Source: Seongchinamella unica (GTDB lineage: Bacteria; Pseudomonadota; Gammaproteobacteria; Pseudomonadales; Halieaceae). Taken from it: 64,000 bases of DNA. Below are positions 43,531 through 53,989 of the stretch, one piece after another (positions within the stretch are counted from its first letter, which is position 1; every line of letters begins with the position of its first letter). Made by a program: the position numbers and the translations under genes. Where the stretch lies: assembly GCF_004354085.1 (NCBI RefSeq), contig NZ_SMSE01000003.1, positions 673,356 to 737,355 on the forward strand, written 5' to 3'. The notes under the pieces are model-generated. The model ran no database searches, was not told where the DNA came from, and was given only the letters and a program-made list of their open reading frames with translations.

Positions 43531-46289
43531 TGCCGACCATTCGCATAGACGGCGTTGAATACGAGGTGCAAGCGGGCAAGAACCTGCTGGAGAGCTGCCT
43601 GTCGCTGGGGCTGGACCTGCCTTATTTCTGCTGGCACCCGGCCATGGGATCCATCGGTGCCTGTCGCCAGTGCGCCGTGGTTCAGTACCAGAGCGAGGAA
43701 GACGAGCAGGCCGGCCGAGGGCGTATTGTCATGGGCTGTATGACGCCGGTCTCCGACGGCGCGATATTTTCCCTGGACGGCGACCGCGCCCGGGAGTTCC
43801 GCGAGGCCATCGTCGAATCACTGATGCTCAACCACCCCCACGATTGCCCGGTCTGCGCCGAGGGAGGAGAATGCCACCTGCAGGATATGACGGTCATGGT
43901 CGGCCATCGCGACCGGCACTACCGGGGGCGCAAAAACACTCATCGCAACCAGTACCTGGGCCCACTGCTCAACCATGAGATGAATCGCTGTATCGCCTGC
44001 TACCGCTGCACGCGCTACTACCGGGATTACGCCGGCGGCACCGACCTGGCGGCCATGGCCGCCCACGATCATGTCTACTTTGGCCGCCACGAGGAGGGCA
44101 TCCTCGAAAGTGAGTTTGCCGGCAACCTGGTGGAGGTTTGTCCCACCGGGGTATTTACCGACAAGACCCTGGTGCATGACTACACCCGCAAGTGGGACCT
44201 GCAGTCCGCGCCCTCGGTTTGCGTGGGCTGCGGGGTGGGTTGCAATACCCTGCCCGGTGAGCGCTATGGCCGGCTCAAGCGCATACACAACCGGTTCAAT
44301 GTCGAGGTCAACGGCTACTTCCTGTGCGACCGCGGGCGTTTTGGCGGTGGCTTCGTCAATAACCAGCAGCGACTGGATTACCCGGGACTGAGAGGCGACG
44401 ACGGTCGTTACAACGCCGTGGATCACCACCAGGCCCTGCAGCACATGGCGGAGGCCTGCCGCAACGCCAGGGTCGCGGCCATCGGCTCTCCGAGGACATC
44501 GATAGAAGCCAATTTCCTGTTACGGCAGCTGGTGGGCACAGACAATTTCTGTCCCGGTTTCACCGAACTGGAACAGACACTGGTCAATCTCGCGCTGGAA
44601 TTGCAGCAGCAGAGCAGCGCCGTCATTGCCGATATTCGCAGTGTCGAATCGGCAGACGCGGTACTTATTCTCGGCGAGGACCTGACCAATACCGCCCCAC
44701 GCCTGGCCCTCGCGGTGCGCCAGAGTGTGCGCAACAAGGCCTATGAAATGGCTGCCGGGTTGGGCCTGGAAACCTGGCAGGATGCAGCTATTCGCAATCT
44801 TGCCCAGGACCGGCGCAGCCCGCTGTTCATCGCCGCCAGTGGCGACACGCGACTGGATGATGTGGCCGAGCAACACCTTAGCCTGGCACCGCAGGATGTT
44901 GCCCGGCTTGGCTTCGAGGTGGCGGCCGCAATCCGGGGCGGGGGTGGCGTCGGGAACAGCGACACCGCGGCGGGCCGGATTGCCGCCGCCCTTATGGAGG
45001 CCAAGCGCCCCCTGGTCATCTCCGGCACCAGCAGTGGCAGCCCGCAGGCACTGCAGGCGGCAGCGGCAGTCGCCGAGGCCCTCGCCGGGGCGGGTCACAG
45101 GCCCATGCTCAATTTCACCGTGCCTGAAGCCAACAGTCTCGGCCAGGCGATGCTTACCGGCAGCGCTGCGCCCTCCCTGGAAGCCATCGCCGAGCGCTGT
45201 GACCGCGGCGAGATCGACACCCTGCTGGTCCTGGAGAACGACCTCTACCACCGGACCCCGGCGGCCCTGGCCGACCGTCTACTGCATAGCGATAGCGCCA
45301 TTATCGCAGTGGATGGCCTGGACAATCGCACCACGTCTGCGGCCCGCCTGGTACTGCCCGCCGCCAATTTCGCGGAAACCGAGGGCACCCTGGTGAGCCT
45401 GGAAGGGCGCGCCCAGCGTCACTACCCCGTGTTCCTGCCCCAGGGCGAACGGCGCCCGTCCTGGGTGTGGCTGCTGGCCTGCATGAAGGAGTTGGGTCAT
45501 CCCACAGCGACGGACCTGCACCAGTTTGACGACATCACCCGGGCCTGTGCGGCCACAGTGCCTGCGCTCGCCGGCATCACCGGCGCAGCTCCCGACCATC
45601 ACTTCCTCAATGTCGGGGTCAAGATTCCCCGCCAGCCCCACCGCTATTCTGGGCGCACCGCCATGCGGGCCGACATCTCGGTGCACGAACCGAAACAGCC
45701 GGAAGACGAGGAATCGCCGCTGGCGTTCAGCATGGAGGGACTCAACCGGTGGCAACCGGGAGCCCTGCTGCCCTTCGTCTGGGCACCCGGCTGGAACTCC
45801 AACCAGTCACTGCACCGCTTCCAGTCGGAAGTGGGAGGCCCCCTGCGCGGAGGGACTGCCGGTATGCGTCTGCTGGGTGCGGGCACTACGGGTCCCACGG
45901 CCGCTATCGACCCTCCACCGTCATTTACCCCCGTCGAGGGTCGCTGGCAGTTGGTGGCCCGGCATCGTATTTTCGGCTCGGAAGAACTCAGTGCGCTGAG
46001 CCCGGGAATCTGCGAGCTGGTCGAGCCCGGCTTTGTCGAAATGCGCGGTGCCGACGCCCATGGCCTCGGCCTCACCGAAGGTGATGGTGTGGAACTGGAC
46101 GCTGGCCTTGCAACCCTGGCCGTGAAAATCAATGACAGTATTCCACCCGGTTGCCTCGGTTACGCGGTCGGCCATGCGGGCACCGCCAATCTTGCGGCCG
46201 GGGCCAGCGTCAGCCTGGCCAAAGCGACAAACTGGCAGCGCCCCCCGCAAGTCATCAGCACTGATCGCAGCGGAGGCGGCCATGTCTGA
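43530..46289 (+). CDS. nuoG: NADH-quinone oxidoreductase subunit G
   Basis: The 919-aa iron-sulfur subunit has an N-terminal [2Fe-2S] ferredoxin domain (CWHPAMGSIGACRQCAV), [4Fe-4S] sites (HDCPVCAEGGECHLQD, RCIACYRCTRYYRD, SVCVGCGVGCNT) and a C-terminal molybdopterin-oxidoreductase-like domain without cofactor, as in E. coli (about 908 aa). The ATG at 43530 overlaps the nuoF stop (TGATG). Confidence 0.95.
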   Translation: MPTIRIDGVEYEVQAGKNLLESCLSLGLDLPYFCWHPAMGSIGACRQCAVVQYQSEEDEQAGRGRIVMGCMTPVSDGAIFSLDGDRAREFREAIVESLMLNHPHDCPVCAEGGECHLQDMTVMVGHRDRHYRGRKNTHRNQYLGPLLNHEMNRCIACYRCTRYYRDYAGGTDLAAMAAHDHVYFGRHEEGILESEFAGNLVEVCPTGVFTDKTLVHDYTRKWDLQSAPSVCVGCGVGCNTLPGERYGRLKRIHNRFNVEVNGYFLCDRGRFGGGFVNNQQRLDYPGLRGDDGRYNAVDHHQALQHMAEACRNARVAAIGSPRTSIEANFLLRQLVGTDNFCPGFTELEQTLVNLALELQQQSSAVIADIRSVESADAVLILGEDLTNTAPRLALAVRQSVRNKAYEMAAGLGLETWQDAAIRNLAQDRRSPLFIAASGDTRLDDVAEQHLSLAPQDVARLGFEVAAAIRGGGGVGNSDTAAGRIAAALMEAKRPLVISGTSSGSPQALQAAAAVAEALAGAGHRPMLNFTVPEANSLGQAMLTGSAAPSLEAIAERCDRGEIDTLLVLENDLYHRTPAALADRLLHSDSAIIAVDGLDNRTTSAARLVLPAANFAETEGTLVSLEGRAQRHYPVFLPQGERRPSWVWLLACMKELGHPTATDLHQFDDITRACAATVPALAGITGAAPDHHFLNVGVKIPRQPHRYSGRTAMRADISVHEPKQPEDEESPLAFSMEGLNRWQPGALLPFVWAPGWNSNQSLHRFQSEVGGPLRGGTAGMRLLGAGTTGPTAAIDPPPSFTPVEGRWQLVARHRIFGSEELSALSPGICELVEPGFVEMRGADAHGLGLTEGDGVELDAGLATLAVKINDSIPPGCLGYAVGHAGTANLAAGASVSLAKATNWQRPPQVISTDRSGGGHV

Positions 46290-47235
46290 GTTGGGCACCA
46301 TCACCTTCGGTCTGTTGATCATTCTCGCCGCGGTGGGTGGCGCAGCGGTTTTGACCTGGTTTGAGCGTCGGCTGCTGGGCATCTGGCAGGATCGCTATGG
46401 TCCCAACCGGCTGGGCCCACTCGGCGCCTTCCAGGTACTGGCAGACATGCTCAAGCTGCTGACCAAGGATGACTGGGTGCCGCCGTTTGCCGATCGCCTG
46501 GTGTTCGTGTTCGCGCCCACTGCAATCGTGGTGGCGATGATGCTGGGCTTCGCCGTGGTGCCCTTTGGCCCGGAACTCTACGTGCTGGATATCAATATCG
46601 GGCTGCTGTTCTTCCTGGGCATGACCTCGCTGGCGGTATACAGCGTGCTGCTGGGAGGGTTGGCCTCCAACAACAAGTACGCCCTGCTGGGAGGGTTGCG
46701 TTCTGCCGCGCAAATGGTGAGCTACGAGGTCTTCATGGGGCTGTCACTGATGGGGGTCGTGATGCTCACCGGGAGCTTCTCTATGCGTGCCATCGTCGAG
46801 GCGCAGCAGGACCTGTGGTACTGCATACCGCAGGTACTGGGCCTGTTTACCTTTATGATTGCCGGCATCGCCGAGAGCCACCGCCTGCCCTTTGACCTGC
46901 CGGAAGCGGAGCACGAACTGACCGCCGGCTTCCACACCGAGTACGGGGGCATGAAATTCGCGATGTTCATGCTCGGGGAATACCTGGGGCTGATCCTGAT
47001 TTCCTGCATGATCACCACCCTGTTTTTCGGCGGCTGGCTGGGCCCGGTCTTACCACCCCTGGTCTGGTTCTGCCTCAAGGTGTTTGCATTGATCTGCTTC
47101 TTTGTCCTGCTGCGCGCTGCGATCCCCCGGCCACGCTACGACCAGCTCATGTCGCTGGGCTGGAAAGTGATGTTGCCGCTAACCCTGTTCAATCTGCTGT
47201 TGACCGGTGCCGTTGCACTGTGGATGGAGGGCTGA
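46282..47235 (+). CDS. nuoH: NADH-quinone oxidoreductase subunit H
   Basis: The 317-aa membrane subunit sits at the quinone site between the two arms. Visible motifs are [20 protein letters not shown] near the start and [20 protein letters not shown]. The ATG at 46282, with GGAGG six to seven bases upstream, overlaps nuoG by eight bases. The open frame continues 150 bases upstream inside nuoG, but the added residues are not NuoH-like. Confidence 0.95.
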   Translation: MSELGTITFGLLIILAAVGGAAVLTWFERRLLGIWQDRYGPNRLGPLGAFQVLADMLKLLTKDDWVPPFADRLVFVFAPTAIVVAMMLGFAVVPFGPELYVLDINIGLLFFLGMTSLAVYSVLLGGLASNNKYALLGGLRSAAQMVSYEVFMGLSLMGVVMLTGSFSMRAIVEAQQDLWYCIPQVLGLFTFMIAGIAESHRLPFDLPEAEHELTAGFHTEYGGMKFAMFMLGEYLGLILISCMITTLFFGGWLGPVLPPLVWFCLKVFALICFFVLLRAAIPRPRYDQLMSLGWKVMLPLTLFNLLLTGAVALWMEG

Positions 47236-47239
47236 TGCC

Positions 47240-47767
47240 ATGCTCAAGGCACTGACCAGTCAACTGCGCACCATCTGGACCATACTGCAGCATACATTCA
47301 CCCGGGCAGAAACCGTCCAGTACCCGGAACAGAAACCCTATCTCGCGCCCCGTTATCGCGGCCGTATCGTCCTGACCCGGGACCCGGATGGCGAAGAACG
47401 CTGCGTGGCCTGTAACCTCTGCGCGGTAGCCTGTCCGGTGGATTGCATTGCCCTGCAGCAGGGGGTGAAGGAGGACGGCCGCTGGTACCCGGAGTTTTTC
47501 CGCATCAACTTCTCCCGCTGCATCATGTGCGGCATGTGCGAGGAAGCCTGCCCCACCAATGCCATCCAACTGACCCCCGACTTCGAGATGTGTGAATACA
47601 AGCGGGAGAATATGATCTACGAAAAGGAACACCTGCAGATCGACGGCACCGGCAAGTACCACGACTACAACTTCTACCGGGTGGCGGGGCTGGCCATCGC
47701 CGGCAAGGACAAGGGTGAGGCGCAGAACGAGGCCGCGCCCATTGACGTGAAGAGCCTGCTGCCATGA
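47240..47767 (+). CDS. nuoI: NADH-quinone oxidoreductase subunit I
   Basis: The 175-aa subunit has two [4Fe-4S] ferredoxin motifs, [12 protein letters not shown] and [12 protein letters not shown], for clusters N6a and N6b that pass electrons to NuoB. The ATG at 47240 lies 5 bp after the nuoH stop, and the end overlaps nuoJ by four bases (ATGA). Confidence 0.96.
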   Translation: MLKALTSQLRTIWTILQHTFTRAETVQYPEQKPYLAPRYRGRIVLTRDPDGEERCVACNLCAVACPVDCIALQQGVKEDGRWYPEFFRINFSRCIMCGMCEEACPTNAIQLTPDFEMCEYKRENMIYEKEHLQIDGTGKYHDYNFYRVAGLAIAGKDKGEAQNEAAPIDVKSLLP

Positions 47768-48273
47768 TCGTCGTCCTGTTCTACATCGCAGCCGTTATCG
47801 CCCTGGCGGCCACCGTGGCAGCCCTGACCCGCACCAACGCCACCCACGCGCTGATCTACCTGATCGTTTCCCTGCTGGCAGTAGCGGTCATGTTCTTCCT
47901 GATGGGGGCACCCTTCGCCGCCGCACTGGAGGTGGTGATCTACGCCGGGGCAATCATGGTGTTGTTCGTGTTCGTGATCATGATGCTGAACCTGGGTGCT
48001 GCCGGGGAGGCGCGAGAACGCCAGTGGCTGGCCGGGCGCAGCTGGTTCGTCCCGGGGTCGATGGCCGCCCTGCTGCTGCTGGAAATGTTACTGGTTCTGG
48101 GCGATGCCCACGGCGTCACCAGTGGCACCGCCGTTTCCCCGAAGGTGGTCGGTATGACCCTGTTCGGACCCTACCTGCTGGCGGTGGAAATTGCCTCCAT
48201 GCTGCTACTGTCCGGGCTGGTGGGCGCCTATCACCTGGGTCGCCGATTCATTGTGCGCAGGGGGGACCACTGA
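47764..48273 (+). CDS. nuoJ: NADH-quinone oxidoreductase subunit J
   Basis: The 169-aa membrane subunit has five hydrophobic helices. The conserved TM3 segment is visible as [20 protein letters not shown]. Its stop overlaps the nuoK ATG by one base. Confidence 0.95.
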   Translation: MIVVLFYIAAVIALAATVAALTRTNATHALIYLIVSLLAVAVMFFLMGAPFAAALEVVIYAGAIMVLFVFVIMMLNLGAAGEARERQWLAGRSWFVPGSMAALLLLEMLLVLGDAHGVTSGTAVSPKVVGMTLFGPYLLAVEIASMLLLSGLVGAYHLGRRFIVRRGDH

Positions 48274-48587
48274 TGGATGGCCTGATGGTCCCCATGGAGC
48301 ACGTGCTGGTCGTCGCCGGTCTGCTGTTCACCTGCGGCCTGTTCGGGTTGATGCTGCGCCGCAATATCATCTTCATGCTGATGTCACTGGAAGTGATGCT
48401 CAATTCCGCGGCGCTGGCATTTGTCACTGCCGGTGCCCACTGGGCCCAGGCCGATGGCCAGGTGATGTTTATGCTCATTCTCACCGTGGCCGCGGCAGAG
48501 GTCGCTGTCGGCTTGGGCCTGGTGCTGCAGATCCAGCGTCGCTTCAAGACCCTGGATATGGACCGGGCCAACAGGTTGCGGGGCTGA
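48273..48587 (+). CDS. nuoK: NADH-quinone oxidoreductase subunit K
   Basis: The 104-aa membrane subunit has three helices and the two conserved glutamates of the proton path, in [16 protein letters not shown] and [14 protein letters not shown] start at the ATG at 48273 (GGGGGA before it, TGATG overlap with nuoJ); a later methionine (MVPMEHVL) would be closer to the usual NuoK start and is an alternative. Confidence 0.93.
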   Translation: MDGLMVPMEHVLVVAGLLFTCGLFGLMLRRNIIFMLMSLEVMLNSAALAFVTAGAHWAQADGQVMFMLILTVAAAEVAVGLGLVLQIQRRFKTLDMDRANRLRG

Positions 48588-48588
48588 T

Positions 48589-50424
48589 ATGAACAGTATT
48601 GTCCTCATACCCCTGCTTCCCCTGCTCAGTGCTGCGGTGCTGATACTCAGTACCGGGAAAATGCCGCGCACTGTCGCCTCCCTGATGGGCGCCGGCAGCA
48701 TTGGCCTGTCGGCACTCTGCGTGGCCCTGCTGGCCAGCAGTTTCCTGGCAGACGGGGAGATCCGGGAGCTGACCCTGTGGACCTGGATGAGCATCGGCGA
48801 TTTCAGCCCGCGCATCGCGTTTTACATCGACGGGCTGACCATTGTGATGATGTCGGTGATCACCGGGATCGGCTTCCTGATTCACCTGTATTCCATTGAG
48901 TTCATGTGGGACGACGAATCCTTGTGTCGCTATTTCGCCTACATGAACCTGTTTGTCGCCGCCATGCTGTTACTGGTCATGGCGGACAACCTGCTGTTGC
49001 TCTACCTCGGCTGGGAAGGAGTGGGCCTCTGCTCTTACCTGCTGGTGGGCTTCTGGTACCGTGACCCGGACAATGGCGCCGCCGCTCGCAAGGCCTTTAT
49101 CGTGACCCGGATTGGCGATACCGCGATGGCCCTCGGACTGTTCCTGCTACTGACGGAGCTGGGCACCCTGGACATCCAGCCACTGATGGTGGCGGCCAAC
49201 ACCCAATGGCAAACAGGTGACACCCTGCCGGTATTGGCGACGGCGCTACTGCTGGGTGGCGCGGTGGGCAAATCGGCCCAGTTACCCTTACACACCTGGC
49301 TGCCGGACGCGATGGCCGGCCCGACACCGGTCAGCGCGCTGATCCACGCCGCCACCATGGTGACCGCCGGTGTTTACCTGATCGCCCGCACCTACGGCCT
49401 TTTCCTGCTGGCGCCCGCCACCCTCGAAGCCGTAGCCTGGATAGGCCTGGCGACCCTGCTGATCGCCGCATTCGCCGCCCTGGCCCAGAACGACATCAAG
49501 CGTATCCTGGCCTACTCCACCATCAGCCAGATCGGCTATATGTTTCTCGCCCTTGGCGTCGGCGCCTTTGCCTCCGGCATATTCCACCTGGTAACCCACG
49601 CCTTCTTCAAGGCCCTGCTGTTCCTTGCCGCCGGTGCCGTGATTCACTGCCTGCACCACGAGCACAATATTTTCCGCATGGGAGGGCTGCGCTCGCGACT
49701 CCCGGTCGTGTTTGCCAGCTTTGTGATTGGCTCGGCAGCTCTCGCTGCCCTGCCCTTTACCTCCGGCTTTTACAGCAAGGACGCGATTCTGTTGGCCGCC
49801 TGGTCATTGCAGGACATCGGGCCATGGCTGTGGGCGGGCGGGCTGCTGGGGGCCCTGCTCACCGGCATCTACAGCTTCCGCCTGGTATTCATAGTGTTCT
49901 TTGGTGAGGCCCGGACCGAGCCCGATCGCCAGCCCGGCTGGAAAATGGCGGGACCGCTCATTCTGTTGTGCGTACTGTCGATCGTCGGTGGCTGGATTGC
50001 GCTGCCGCTGGCCGGCGTTTTCCCCGCCGCCGAGAGTCACCCTGTCAACCACAGCGTGGAGTGGATCAGCATCGGCGTACCGCTACTCGGGCTGCTGCTG
50101 GCCTACCTGATGTTCCTCGGTGGCCAGATATCCGTCGATAAACTGCTCAGCGCCCCGATGGCGCGCCGACTGGTGGATTTCTGGTTCAGCGGCTGGCGGT
50201 TTGACCAGTTATACGACCTGCTGTGGGTCAAACCCTACAAGGCCATCGCCCACTGGTGGCGTAACGAACCGGTAGACGCCCTGTACAACGGTATTGTGGC
50301 TGCCAGTCAGTGGGGGCATCGCCGCTTGCTCATCCTGCAGAATGGCGAACTGCGCTGGTACGCCACTATCATGGTACTGGGTCTCGTGCTGTTACTCGCT
50401 GTCATGCTGAGGAATGCGCCATGA
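48589..50424 (+). CDS. nuoL: NADH-quinone oxidoreductase subunit L
   Basis: The 611-aa antiporter-like subunit is the distal proton pump with the long lateral helix. Visible motifs include YLGWEGVGLCSYLLVGFW (the conserved Glu of TM5) and HTWLPDAMAGPTPVSALIHA (Lys/His channel residues). It overlaps nuoM by four bases. Confidence 0.96.
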   Translation: MNSIVLIPLLPLLSAAVLILSTGKMPRTVASLMGAGSIGLSALCVALLASSFLADGEIRELTLWTWMSIGDFSPRIAFYIDGLTIVMMSVITGIGFLIHLYSIEFMWDDESLCRYFAYMNLFVAAMLLLVMADNLLLLYLGWEGVGLCSYLLVGFWYRDPDNGAAARKAFIVTRIGDTAMALGLFLLLTELGTLDIQPLMVAANTQWQTGDTLPVLATALLLGGAVGKSAQLPLHTWLPDAMAGPTPVSALIHAATMVTAGVYLIARTYGLFLLAPATLEAVAWIGLATLLIAAFAALAQNDIKRILAYSTISQIGYMFLALGVGAFASGIFHLVTHAFFKALLFLAAGAVIHCLHHEHNIFRMGGLRSRLPVVFASFVIGSAALAALPFTSGFYSKDAILLAAWSLQDIGPWLWAGGLLGALLTGIYSFRLVFIVFFGEARTEPDRQPGWKMAGPLILLCVLSIVGGWIALPLAGVFPAAESHPVNHSVEWISIGVPLLGLLLAYLMFLGGQISVDKLLSAPMARRLVDFWFSGWRFDQLYDLLWVKPYKAIAHWWRNEPVDALYNGIVAASQWGHRRLLILQNGELRWYATIMVLGLVLLLAVMLRNAP

Positions 50425-51953
50425 TGCTGCAATTGATTCTGCTGCTACTGGTTGCGGGCGTGGTAGCCTGGCAGGCCGAGCGCTTCAGCAGCACCTTACC
50501 TCGCTGGGTGACCGTGGTCGCGGTGCTGCTTGCCCTGCTGATGTTGATCGCCAATCTTGGCGGGATCCCGGCGGAACGATTCACCCTCGTCAGCTACCCC
50601 GGCGAGCCCCAGGGCTGGCTGATGTACAGCCAGCACGCCTGGATTCCCCGCTTCGGCATCAGCCTGGAATTCGGGATGGATGGATTGAGCCTGCTGTTAC
50701 TGCTGCTGACCCTGGGTCTGGGTCTGGTGGCAGTGGTTTCCTCCTGGGATGAGATCGAGTTCAAACCCGGCCTGTTCCAGGCCAATCTGCTGTGGACGCT
50801 GGCCGGCGTAGCGGGCGTATTCCTGGCCCTGGACTTGTTCCTGTTCTTCCTGTTCTGGGAAGTGATGCTGATTCCGATGTACCTGCTGATCGCTATCTGG
50901 GGGCACGAAAAACGTGCCTACGCGGCGATGAAGTTCTTCATCTTTACCCAGGTCTCCGGGTTGCTGATGTTGCTGTCCATCGTCGTCCTGGCCTTCCAGG
51001 GTGCCGGCGAAGACGGCATCAGTTTCAGTTACAGCGACCTTCTCGCCAGCGCCCCGACCGGGCGCGCCGGCATGCTGACCATGCTCGGTTTCTTCATCGC
51101 ATTCACCGTCAAGTTACCGGGCTTCCCTTTCCATACCTGGCTGCCCGACGCCCACACCCAGGCACCCACCGCAGGCAGCGTGTTACTTGCGGGCATCCTG
51201 TTGAAGACTGGCGCCTACGGCCTGCTGCGCTTCTGTATACCGCTGTTCCCCGAAGCATCCATGCAGTTTGCGCCTGTGGCCATGGGCCTTGGGGTCCTCG
51301 GTATTGTCTACGGCGCCATCCTGGCTTTCGCCCAAAGCGACTTCAAACGCCTGGTGGCCTACTCCAGCGTCAGCCATATGGGCTTTGTATTGCTGGGCCT
51401 GTACGCCTGGAACAGCCTTGCCCTGCAGGGCGCGATCATGCAGATGGTAGCCCACGGTGTCAGCACCGCCGCCCTGTTCATGATGGCCGGCGCCCTGCAA
51501 CACCGCCTGCACACCCGCGATATGTTCCGCATGGGCGGACTATGGCAGCAGGCGCCACGAATGGGTGCCTGCGCCATGTTCTTCGCAGTGGCGTCGCTGG
51601 GACTACCGGGAATGGGGAACTTCGTTGCCGAGTTCCTGGTGTTGGCGGGACTGTTCGCCGTGTCACCCTGGATGACTGCAGCCGCGGCCCTGGGACTGAT
51701 CACCGCGGCGGTGTACTCGCTGTGGATGATGCAACAGGCGTTCCAGGGCAGGCCCGACAATAACCGGGAGATGGCTGACTTTGGCGTTCGCGAAATGTCG
51801 GCCATGCTGGTGATGATGGCTGTGCTGTTAGGGTTGGGCCTGTACCCGCAGCCGCTGTTTGACCTGACTCAACCCGTGCTGGAGGGCTTGCTGCCGAGGA
51901 TGTCCGAGCCAATGTCCGCGCTGCCCCGGCTGTTAAGCGAGGTATCGCCATGA
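50421..51953 (+). CDS. nuoM: NADH-quinone oxidoreductase subunit M
   Basis: The 510-aa antiporter-like proton-pumping subunit shows LFLFFLFWEVMLIPMYLLIA with the conserved Glu, and FHTWLPDAHTQAPTAGSVLL. The ATG at 50421 overlaps the nuoL stop (ATGA); the longer frame upstream is nuoL in another frame. It overlaps nuoN by four bases. Confidence 0.96.
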   Translation: MMLQLILLLLVAGVVAWQAERFSSTLPRWVTVVAVLLALLMLIANLGGIPAERFTLVSYPGEPQGWLMYSQHAWIPRFGISLEFGMDGLSLLLLLLTLGLGLVAVVSSWDEIEFKPGLFQANLLWTLAGVAGVFLALDLFLFFLFWEVMLIPMYLLIAIWGHEKRAYAAMKFFIFTQVSGLLMLLSIVVLAFQGAGEDGISFSYSDLLASAPTGRAGMLTMLGFFIAFTVKLPGFPFHTWLPDAHTQAPTAGSVLLAGILLKTGAYGLLRFCIPLFPEASMQFAPVAMGLGVLGIVYGAILAFAQSDFKRLVAYSSVSHMGFVLLGLYAWNSLALQGAIMQMVAHGVSTAALFMMAGALQHRLHTRDMFRMGGLWQQAPRMGACAMFFAVASLGLPGMGNFVAEFLVLAGLFAVSPWMTAAAALGLITAAVYSLWMMQQAFQGRPDNNREMADFGVREMSAMLVMMAVLLGLGLYPQPLFDLTQPVLEGLLPRMSEPMSALPRLLSEVSP

Positions 51954-53395
51954 GCGCCAGCGACTTCCTCGCCATCGCGCCACTGCTGGTGCTGGCGGCC
52001 GGTGCCACCGCAGTCATGCTGCAAATCGCCTTCATGCGCAGCGTCCCGGTTACCGCCATACTGTCGATGGTGGCCCTGTTGCTGGCGGCCCTTTCCTGTG
52101 TCAGTGCAGCGGCTATCACGCCGCTGCAGGTGGGGGCACTGTTAAGCGCTGATCAATTCAGCCTGCTGTTTACCGCCCTGTTCTGCGTCGCCGGCGCCGT
52201 GACCTGCGGCCTGTCTCTGGATTACATTCGTCACCACGGCGACGAGCCGGAAGAGTATTTCCTGCTCATCGTGCTGGCAACGCTGGGGGCCGGCGTACTC
52301 GCCTACGCCAACCACCTTGCCTCTCTGCTGCTGGGCCTGGAACTGCTGTCGGTGTCTCTCTATGCACTGATCGCCTACCCCAATCGTTCGCTACTGCCAC
52401 TGGAAGCGGCGAGCAAGTACCTGGTGCTCTCCGGCGCGGCCTCCGCCACCCTGCTGTTTGGTTTTGCCCTGTTATACGCCGGCACCGGCACCCTCGCATT
52501 TGCCGAACTCGGCGAAAAGCTGGGACAAGCGGAGATGGGAACCGGGCTGTTGATGGCCGGCTCAGCAATGATCTTCGCGGGACTGGCCTTCAAGCTATCC
52601 CTTGTCCCCTTCCACCTGTGGACGCCCGATGTCTACGATGGTGCACCGGCTCCGATCAGCGGCTTCCTCGCTTCAGTCGGCAAGGCCGCGGTGTTCGTCG
52701 CGCTGCTGCGCCTGTTCCTGGAAGCCGACCTGTTCCGCTATTACAAGCTGGTGCAACTCACCGGCCTCACCGCTATCTTGAGCATGCTGGCAGGGAACCT
52801 GCTTGCGCTGCTACAAACCAATATCAAGCGTATGCTCGCCTACTCCTCCATCGCCCACCTGGGTTACCTGCTGATGGTGTTTATGATCTGCCTGGATACG
52901 GGCAGTCGGGCCCTGGCGGTGGAGGCCGCAATGTTTTATCTCATTGCCTATACCGCGACCACCATCGCCGCTTTTGGCTTGCTAACCCTGATCAACGAAA
53001 GCCAGGTTGAACGGGAACAGGTCCAGCTACAACAGGTGAGCGGACTGTTCTGGCGCCAGCCACTGCTGGCCGGTTTGATGCTGGTGGCACTACTGTCTCT
53101 GGCCGGCATCCCCCTGACCGCCGGTTTTATCGGCAAGTTCTACCTGTTCACTGCCGCGGTGAGCGGTGGCAACTGGGTGCTGCTGGCCGCGCTGATACTC
53201 GGCAGCGCTATCGGCATATACTACTACCTGCGTGTGGTGTTCTACATGACCCGTGGCGCCGATGAACACAAACACACGGTTACGCTGTCCCCCGGCTGGT
53301 CAGGGAGTGCCCTGTCCTGCCTGCTTATCGCCAGCATTCTCGTGCTGGGAATTGTGCCTCAGACCCTGATGGCATATTTACGGTCTATACTCTAG
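51950..53395 (+). CDS. nuoN: NADH-quinone oxidoreductase subunit N
   Basis: The 481-aa antiporter-like subunit shows LGLELLSVSLYALIAY with the conserved Glu, FHLWTPDVYDGAPAPISGFL, and the IKRMLAYSSIAHLGYLLM segment. It is the last nuo gene; the operon thus encodes all 14 subunits in 13 genes. Confidence 0.96.
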   Translation: MSASDFLAIAPLLVLAAGATAVMLQIAFMRSVPVTAILSMVALLLAALSCVSAAAITPLQVGALLSADQFSLLFTALFCVAGAVTCGLSLDYIRHHGDEPEEYFLLIVLATLGAGVLAYANHLASLLLGLELLSVSLYALIAYPNRSLLPLEAASKYLVLSGAASATLLFGFALLYAGTGTLAFAELGEKLGQAEMGTGLLMAGSAMIFAGLAFKLSLVPFHLWTPDVYDGAPAPISGFLASVGKAAVFVALLRLFLEADLFRYYKLVQLTGLTAILSMLAGNLLALLQTNIKRMLAYSSIAHLGYLLMVFMICLDTGSRALAVEAAMFYLIAYTATTIAAFGLLTLINESQVEREQVQLQQVSGLFWRQPLLAGLMLVALLSLAGIPLTAGFIGKFYLFTAAVSGGNWVLLAALILGSAIGIYYYLRVVFYMTRGADEHKHTVTLSPGWSGSALSCLLIASILVLGIVPQTLMAYLRSIL

Positions 53396-53432
53396 TCAGA
53401 GACTGGAGTCTGGCTACACCAAGGAGGTGTTT

Positions 53433-53834
53433 ATGCTTCAATCCGTTAATCTCCGCGACTACATGCTGAAGCACCCGGTAAGGGTTAGAGCCGATGCCAA
53501 CATCCTCGATGCCATGCAGGTCATTATCGACAACAAGGTCTCCGGCATATGCGTGGTCGATGACGCCGACAACCTCGTCGGCATTCTCTCAGAACTGGAC
53601 TGCCTGCGAGCGGTGCTCAGTGCCACGTATAACAAGACCGGCATCGGCGAGGTTCGCGAGCACATGGCCTCGGACAACCTGGTGGTGGCGCATCCCGACG
53701 AGGACATCATCGATGTGGCCCAGGACATGCTGACCAAGAACAAACGACGGCGGCCGGTGGTCGAAAATGGCAAGCTTATCGGCCAGATCACCTGCCGGCA
53801 GCTGCTTAGCGCGGTAAAGAAATTCCGTCAGTAG
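53433..53834 (+). CDS. Two-CBS-domain protein
   Basis: A 133-aa protein made of two CBS motifs (MLKHPVRVRADANILDAMQV and MASDNLVVAHPDEDIIDVAQ), a module that senses adenine nucleotides. The ATG at 53433 has an ideal ribosome-binding site, AAGGAG, six bases upstream; a GTG at 53427 is also open but overlaps that site. It starts 37 bp after nuoN and may be transcribed with nuo, as a possible energy sensor; that link is inference. Confidence 0.85.
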   Translation: MLQSVNLRDYMLKHPVRVRADANILDAMQVIIDNKVSGICVVDDADNLVGILSELDCLRAVLSATYNKTGIGEVREHMASDNLVVAHPDEDIIDVAQDMLTKNKRRRPVVENGKLIGQITCRQLLSAVKKFRQ

Positions 53835-53853
53835 GCCCGTTCCCGCTCGCTGC

Positions 53854-53886
53854 CCTGCCCCCGGTCGCCACGCTGGCCGGGGCAGG
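53854..53886 (+). terminator. GC-rich hairpin after the CBS gene
   Basis: CCTGCCCC(C)GG at 53854-53864 pairs with CCGGGGCAGG at 53877-53886, with one bulged C and a 12-base loop. No U-tract follows, so termination would need help from Rho. It is the first strong hairpin after nuoN and probably marks the end of the unit. Confidence 0.4.
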
Positions 53887-53989
53887 CACAAAATCAATTG
53901 AATTTCCAGATCGTATTACGCTCGCGGCTGCAGCATAATCCCTTCTCCACGCAGTAACCCATCAGCAGATCGGCAAAGACGACCATTAA

